DNA of 64,000 nt from JAJEFO01 sp965208685 (lineage in GTDB: Bacteria; Pseudomonadota; Alphaproteobacteria; Rhodobacterales; Rhodobacteraceae). A program made the position numbers and the translations under genes. The notes under the pieces are model-generated. The model saw only the letters and a list, made by a program, of their open reading frames with translations. It did not search any database and was not told the origin of the DNA. How positions within the stretch are numbered: position 1 is the stretch's first letter; each line of letters starts with the position of its first letter. The stretch is from positions 2,108,001 to 2,172,000 of the forward strand of contig CBDBPL010000007.1 of the NCBI GenBank assembly GCA_965208685.1, written 5' to 3'. This document shows positions 60,743 to 64,000 of the stretch, piece after piece.

Positions 60743-61250
60743 TGCACCGGTTCTGGGCCGACTTCACAGCGCGTGACTTCGCGGCGCTGGAGCGTGAGAA
60801 CCTCATTGCCGTGCTGCCGATAGGCGCGACCGAACAGCACGGACCGCATCTGCCGCTTTCCGTTGACCGAGCGATACTCGACGGGATCATGGCCGCCGCC
60901 GTGCCGCAGATCCCCGAAACCCTGCCGGCATTGTTTCTCCCTACCATGCCCGTGGGCAAGTCCAACGAGCACAACGCGTGGCCCGGCACGCTGACCGTTT
61001 CCGCGCAGACACTCATCTCCCTATTGATGGAGATCGGCGACTCCGTTGCTGCTGCAGGCGTGAGGAAGCTGGTGATCCTGAACTCCCATGGCGGCCAGAT
61101 CGCGCCGATGGACATTGCAGCGCGCGACCTGCGCGTCAAGCACCGGATGCTGACCCTTGCCGCAAACTGGTTCGCGCACGGCGTGCCAGACGGGCTGTTT
61201 CCCGAATACGAGCGGCGCTTCGGCATTCACGCAGGTGACATGGAAACGAG
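60739..61250 (+). pseudogene. Creatininase-family amidohydrolase, 5' part (split by IscB copy 2)
   Basis: About 170 codons with the metal-binding motifs of the creatininase family: IGATEQHGPHLPLSVD (Glu, His, Asp), NSHGG and HAGDMETS. After METS the frame runs into the IscB element and stops within it at 61284. Family members hydrolyse small cyclic or open amides such as creatinine or formamide derivatives. The matching 3' part lies beyond the element. As it stands the enzyme lacks its C-terminal quarter. Confidence 0.85.
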
Positions 61251-61534
61251 CGTCAGCGACCCCTCCCTGAAGGGAGGGGCTTGAGGAACGAAGGTTCCGA
61301 GAGCCCATGCTGACCAGCACAAGAAAGGAGACTGTCATCCAATCTACCCTGAACCATACGTTGAAGACCAACCCCGGGATGCTTCCTCAGTCCCGGGCTC
61401 TTGAAGATTCGTCAGCAGACACGCCGGGTCGGGCACGAAACGGGGCGGATCGTGATGCGGGTGGTCAGGTTGTGCGAGGGGAGACCGGCTTCGGCCGGCG
61501 TCACCGGGGAAGCGCGAGCGACCCCGAGAGCGGC
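61235..61534 (+). ncRNA. Candidate omega-RNA region of IscB copy 2, with flank-encoded guide
   Basis: Leader between the left end and the iscB start, by analogy with known IscB loci. It equals the copy 1 leader except for the absent palindrome and scattered changes. The flanking 16 bases GACATGGAAACGAG and two before (61235-61250) would form the guide. RNA ends are not visible in sequence. Confidence 0.5.
61260..61279 (+). repeat. Left-end hairpin of IscB copy 2
   Basis: Perfect 8-bp stem CCCCTCCC/GGGAGGGG with loop TGAA; same stem as in copy 1, different loop. Confidence 0.75.
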
Positions 61535-62905
61535 GTGAGCCGCGTCTTCGTCCTGGACCGGTGCGGCGACCCGCTGATGCCGTGCCACCCGGCCAGGGCG
61601 AGAAAGCTCCTGAAGAAGGGCCGCGCCGTCGTGGTGCGACTCCATCCGTTCACGATCCGTCTCCGGGACCGGGTCGGAGGCGAGGCCCAGGAGGTCGGGC
61701 TGAAGGTTGATCCCGGCGCGAAGACCACCGGCCTGGCGCTGGTGCGGGAGGACGGCGAGGTCCTGTTCCTGGCCGAGATCGAGCACAGGGGGGAGAGAGT
61801 CCGCAGGTCGATGCGGCAACGTGCCGGTTACCGGAGACGGCGACGCTCGGCGAACCTGCGCTACCGGAAGAAGCGGTTCCTGAACCGGCGCTCCGGGAGA
61901 AAGCTTCCGCCCTCGCTGCAGTCGCGGGTCGACAACGTGGCCTCGTGGACGGAGCGGCTGCGCAGGCTCGCGCCCGTGACCTCCATCGCGTGCGAGGTCG
62001 TCCGGTTCGACACCCAGGCGCTGGAGAACCCGGAGATCGCGGGCGCGGAGTACCAGCAGGGGACCCTCGCCGGCTGCGAGGTCAGGGAATGCCTGCTCGA
62101 GAAGTGGGGACGGACGTGCGCCTATTGCGGTGCCACGGACACGCCGCTGCAAGTCGACCACGTGCGTCCGAAGGCAAGGGGCGGCTCCGACCGGGTCTCG
62201 AACCTGGCCCTCGCGTGCCCGTCCTGCAACCAGGCCAAGGGCGCGCAGCCCGTGGAGGCCTTCCTGGCCGCCCGCCCGGAGCGTCTCCGGAGGGTGCTGG
62301 CGCAGGCGAAAGCGCCGCTCTCCGCCGCCGCCGCCGTCAACGCCACCCGCCGCGTCCTGTTCGAGGCCTTGAAGCGGACGGGGCTGCCCGTCGCCGGCTC
62401 TTCGGGCGGGCGGACGAAGTTCAACCGCACGCGGCTGGGGATCCCGAAGTCGCATGCCCTCGACGCCGCCTGCGTCGGCGAGACGCCGGCGCTGAAGGGC
62501 TGGAGGCAGGGCGTGCTCGCGATCCGGGCCATGGGCCGGGGCTCGTATGCGCGGACCCGCGTGGACCGGTCCGGCTTCCCGGCCGGATACCTGATGGCGG
62601 AGAAGTCCGTGCGCGGCTTCCGCACGGGCGACATCGTGCGCGCGACCGTGCCCTCGGGCAAGAAGAGGGGTGTCCACGTGGGCCGCGTCGCGGTGCGCCG
62701 GACAGGCTCCTTCAACGTCCAGACGGCGCAGGGGACGGTGCAGGGGATCTCGCACCGGCACTGCCGCGTCGTCCAGCGCGGCGACGGCTACGGATATCAC
62801 GTCGACAGGTCACGGATGAAGGAGACGGCAACGATGCACGGAACACGGGAGCCCGCAATCCTCCCCGCCCTGAAGGACGGGGTTTCCAGCGGGATGATTG
62901 GATGA
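61535..62905 (+). CDS. iscB: RNA-guided endonuclease IscB, copy 2
   Basis: Omega-RNA-guided RuvC-HNH nuclease, 456 residues from GTG 61535 (SRVFVLDRCGDPLMPCHPA follows). Residues: RuvC-I D59, bridge helix about 90-120 (rich in Arg), RuvC-II E154, HNH with C195-C198, D208-H209 and C228-C231, RuvC-III H307 and D310, then the C-terminal motif-binding domain. All catalytic positions are intact. I count about 14 differences from copy 1, including Tyr for Cys within CAYC and Pro for Arg in CPSC. The stop TGA lies 6 nt outside the shared element sequence, within a GATGA present at both sites. Confidence 0.9.
   Translation: MSRVFVLDRCGDPLMPCHPARARKLLKKGRAVVVRLHPFTIRLRDRVGGEAQEVGLKVDPGAKTTGLALVREDGEVLFLAEIEHRGERVRRSMRQRAGYRRRRRSANLRYRKKRFLNRRSGRKLPPSLQSRVDNVASWTERLRRLAPVTSIACEVVRFDTQALENPEIAGAEYQQGTLAGCEVRECLLEKWGRTCAYCGATDTPLQVDHVRPKARGGSDRVSNLALACPSCNQAKGAQPVEAFLAARPERLRRVLAQAKAPLSAAAAVNATRRVLFEALKRTGLPVAGSSGGRTKFNRTRLGIPKSHALDAACVGETPALKGWRQGVLAIRAMGRGSYARTRVDRSGFPAGYLMAEKSVRGFRTGDIVRATVPSGKKRGVHVGRVAVRRTGSFNVQTAQGTVQGISHRHCRVVQRGDGYGYHVDRSRMKETATMHGTREPAILPALKDGVSSGMIG
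62863..62882 (+). repeat. Right-end hairpin of IscB copy 2
   Basis: Stem CCCCGCCC/GGACGGGG with loop TGAA and one mismatch-type wobble, 17 nt inside the right end, within the last iscB codons. Confidence 0.75.
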
Positions 62906-63066
62906 ACGCTGCCGGTGCCTGCGGCAACGCGGCGACGGCCACAGCGGAGAAAGGCCGCGCGGTGATTGAACATGCAGCACGGCAGCTGGTTTCGCTGCTG
63001 GAGGAGGTTCACCGCATGCCGCTGTCGATTCTCGACACCGCCGCCAACCCGGATGCCGCCAGATGA
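62900..63066 (+). pseudogene. Creatininase-family amidohydrolase, 3' part
   Basis: About 54 codons after the element: MNAAGACGNAATATAEKGRA matches the C-terminal helix region of the family, ending at TGA 63064-63066. The piece between METS on the left side and MNAAG on the right is missing by comparison with relatives. The stop overlaps the ABC ATPase start (ATGA), so the gene was once coupled to the transporter. Confidence 0.75.
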
Positions 63067-63836
63067 CCGGTGATCCGATCATCATGATGAACCGCGTTTC
63101 CAAGGAATTCGGTGACGTACTGGCGGTCGACAACATGAGCCTGAGCATCCGCGAGGGAGAATTCGTCACTTTCCTCGGCCCCTCGGGCTGCGGAAAGTCC
63201 ACCGCGTTGAAGATGATCGCGGGTATCTTGCCGCTGACTGCCGGCGAGATCACGATCTCGCCAGCGAAGGGCGATGCAGAACACGACCTTGGCTTCGTGT
63301 TCCAGGAGCCCACTCTGAAGCCTTGGGCATCAGTCTTCGACAATGTCTACCTGCCACTGCGGCTTGCCGGCGTTGGACGCCGCGACGGCGAGCCCAGGGT
63401 GCGCGAGGCGTTGAAGGAAGTCGGCCTGTCGCGGTTTGCGCTCTCCTACCCGCGCCAATTGTCGGGTGGAATGAAAATGCGGGTGTCGATCGCCCGCGCC
63501 CTGGTCTCCCGGCCGCGAATTCTCCTCATGGACGAACCTTTCGCCGCGCTCGACGAGATGACCCGCACCAAGCTCAACAACGACCTGATGCAATTGTCCG
63601 ACGACCATGGATTGACAGTGGTCTTCGTCACGCACTCGGTCTTCGAAAGCGTCTACCTCTCCACCCGTGTCATCGTGATGGCGGCGCGCCCCGGACGGCT
63701 GGTGGCGGACATGCCCCTGGATGCCCCCTGGCCGCGCAGCGAGGACTATCGCACGTCGATCGAGTTCACGGACGAGGCCCGGCGCGTATCAGCAACCCTG
63801 AAAGGCACGCTTCATGTCGACGAAATCGACCACTGA
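63063..63836 (+). CDS. ABC transporter ATP-binding protein, TauB/SsuB type
   Basis: ATPase of 257 residues. Walker A GPSGCGKST (about 42-50), signature LSGGMKMRVSIARAL (about 137-151), Walker B ILLMDEPFAALD, and VTHSVFESVYL with the switch His. LSGGMKMRV and the Phe-Ala-Ala Walker B are typical of the nitrate/taurine/sulfonate/pyrimidine-precursor group. It overlaps the creatininase-like 3' part by 4 nt and the permease gene by 23 nt. Substrate unknown. Confidence 0.92.
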   Translation: MTGDPIIMMNRVSKEFGDVLAVDNMSLSIREGEFVTFLGPSGCGKSTALKMIAGILPLTAGEITISPAKGDAEHDLGFVFQEPTLKPWASVFDNVYLPLRLAGVGRRDGEPRVREALKEVGLSRFALSYPRQLSGGMKMRVSIARALVSRPRILLMDEPFAALDEMTRTKLNNDLMQLSDDHGLTVVFVTHSVFESVYLSTRVIVMAARPGRLVADMPLDAPWPRSEDYRTSIEFTDEARRVSATLKGTLHVDEIDH

Positions 63837-64000
63837 CCGAACCCGCGGTGTCCACGAAGACGGCGGTGCCCCGATCAACATCGGACATCTGCGCCGCGCT
63901 AGGCGCGAACGGATCCTGAGCTGGGTCATGCCAATCACGCTGCTTGTCGTCGCCATCTGCATCTGGGAATTCCTGGTCCGGTATCACGAGATTCCCAAGT
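63814..64000 (+). CDS. ABC transporter permease, TauC/SsuC type, N-terminal part
   Basis: The first 62 codons, cut by the window edge. A charged N-terminus (RRARRERILSWVMP) leads to the first membrane span (ITLLVVAICIWEFLV). Overlaps the ATPase gene by 23 nt, so it is the permease of the same transporter. Confidence 0.8.
   Translation, partial: MSTKSTTDRTRGVHEDGGAPINIGHLRRARRERILSWVMPITLLVVAICIWEFLVRYHEIPK

Larger units (their letters stand above)
61251..62899 (+). mobile_element. IscB (OMEGA, IS200/IS605-like) element, copy 2, inserted in a creatininase-family gene
   Basis: Same ends as copy 1 (CGTCAGCGAC to GGGATGATT), 1,649 bp, exactly 51 bp shorter owing to the missing palindromic segment. 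Hairpins at 61260-61279 (CCCCTCCC/TGAA/GGGAGGGG) and 62863-62882 (CCCCGCCC/TGAA/GGACGGGG). Carries only iscB and leader, no tnpA. It separates the 5' and 3' parts of the creatininase-like gene, and some 40-70 codons of that gene appear lost at the site. Confidence 0.88.

Overview
The window looks like a Rhodobacterales-type alphaproteobacterium of high GC. The clues are a nuoABCDEF operon carrying a DUF5337-like small gene between nuoE and nuoF, the block trpG-trpD-trpC-moaC-moeA-lexA-gltX-gltA, a LexA gene with a GAAC-N7-GAAC box, and a ccmF-ccmH-enoyl-CoA hydratase block. Several genes are broken (gph, nhaA, a transketolase-like gene, a creatininase-family gene, an IS630 transposase). This suggests a genome with active or recent mobile-element traffic and gene decay. 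No rRNA, tRNA or CRISPR array was seen.

Layout. 1-6083 (minus): complex I genes nuoF (partial), E, D, C, B, A. A 1,700-bp IscB (OMEGA) element sits between nuoA and nuoB. 6242-9742 (minus): EcsC-like protein, MFS exporter, glycosidase-like beta-propeller protein. 10178-11917 (plus): NCS2 permease with an extra C-terminal domain. 12229-15387 (minus): isovaleryl-CoA dehydrogenase, DegT-type aminotransferase, frameshifted gph. 15510-18678 (plus): glmU-glmS. 20031-23963 (plus): polyamine ABC transporter, convergent with a class III aminotransferase (23986-25383). 25745-31741 (minus): acyl-CoA synthetase, acylating aldehyde dehydrogenase and a tripartite tricarboxylate transporter, read here as a probable sulfoacetate-type uptake and catabolism operon with a divergent LacI regulator whose 5' end abuts an IS630 remnant. 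33366-37886: D-Ala-D-Ala carboxypeptidase, HAD hydrolase, clpS, rsmC-like, an SDR lacking the catalytic Lys. 38090-42971 (plus): trpG, trpD, ung, trpC, moaC, moeA. 43143-44932: small accessory genes including a YefM-YoeB toxin-antitoxin pair. 45337-49136 (plus): lexA, gltX, gltA. 49158-52446 (minus): enoyl-CoA hydratase, ccmH, ccmF. About 53054-53715: nhaA remnant. 53930-60016 (plus): dipeptide-type ABC transporter and an EEP-family hydrolase. 60079-64000 (plus): decayed transketolase-like gene, a creatininase-family gene split by the second IscB element, and a TauB/SsuB-type ABC ATPase with its permease.

The standout system is the pair of IscB elements (3868-5567 minus; 61251-62899 plus). 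They differ in length by exactly one 51-nt indel, a palindromic segment in the putative omega-RNA region, and encode proteins with about 14 differences in roughly 456 residues. Neither has a TnpA. Copy 1 lies exactly between the apparent nuoB Shine-Dalgarno sequence and the nuoB start codon. In both copies the iscB stop codon appears to be supplied by a flanking RGATGA motif shared by the two insertion sites and overlaps the start or reading frame of the next host sequence. This makes the pair a natural comparison for OMEGA insertion specificity, omega-RNA variation and integration into an essential operon.
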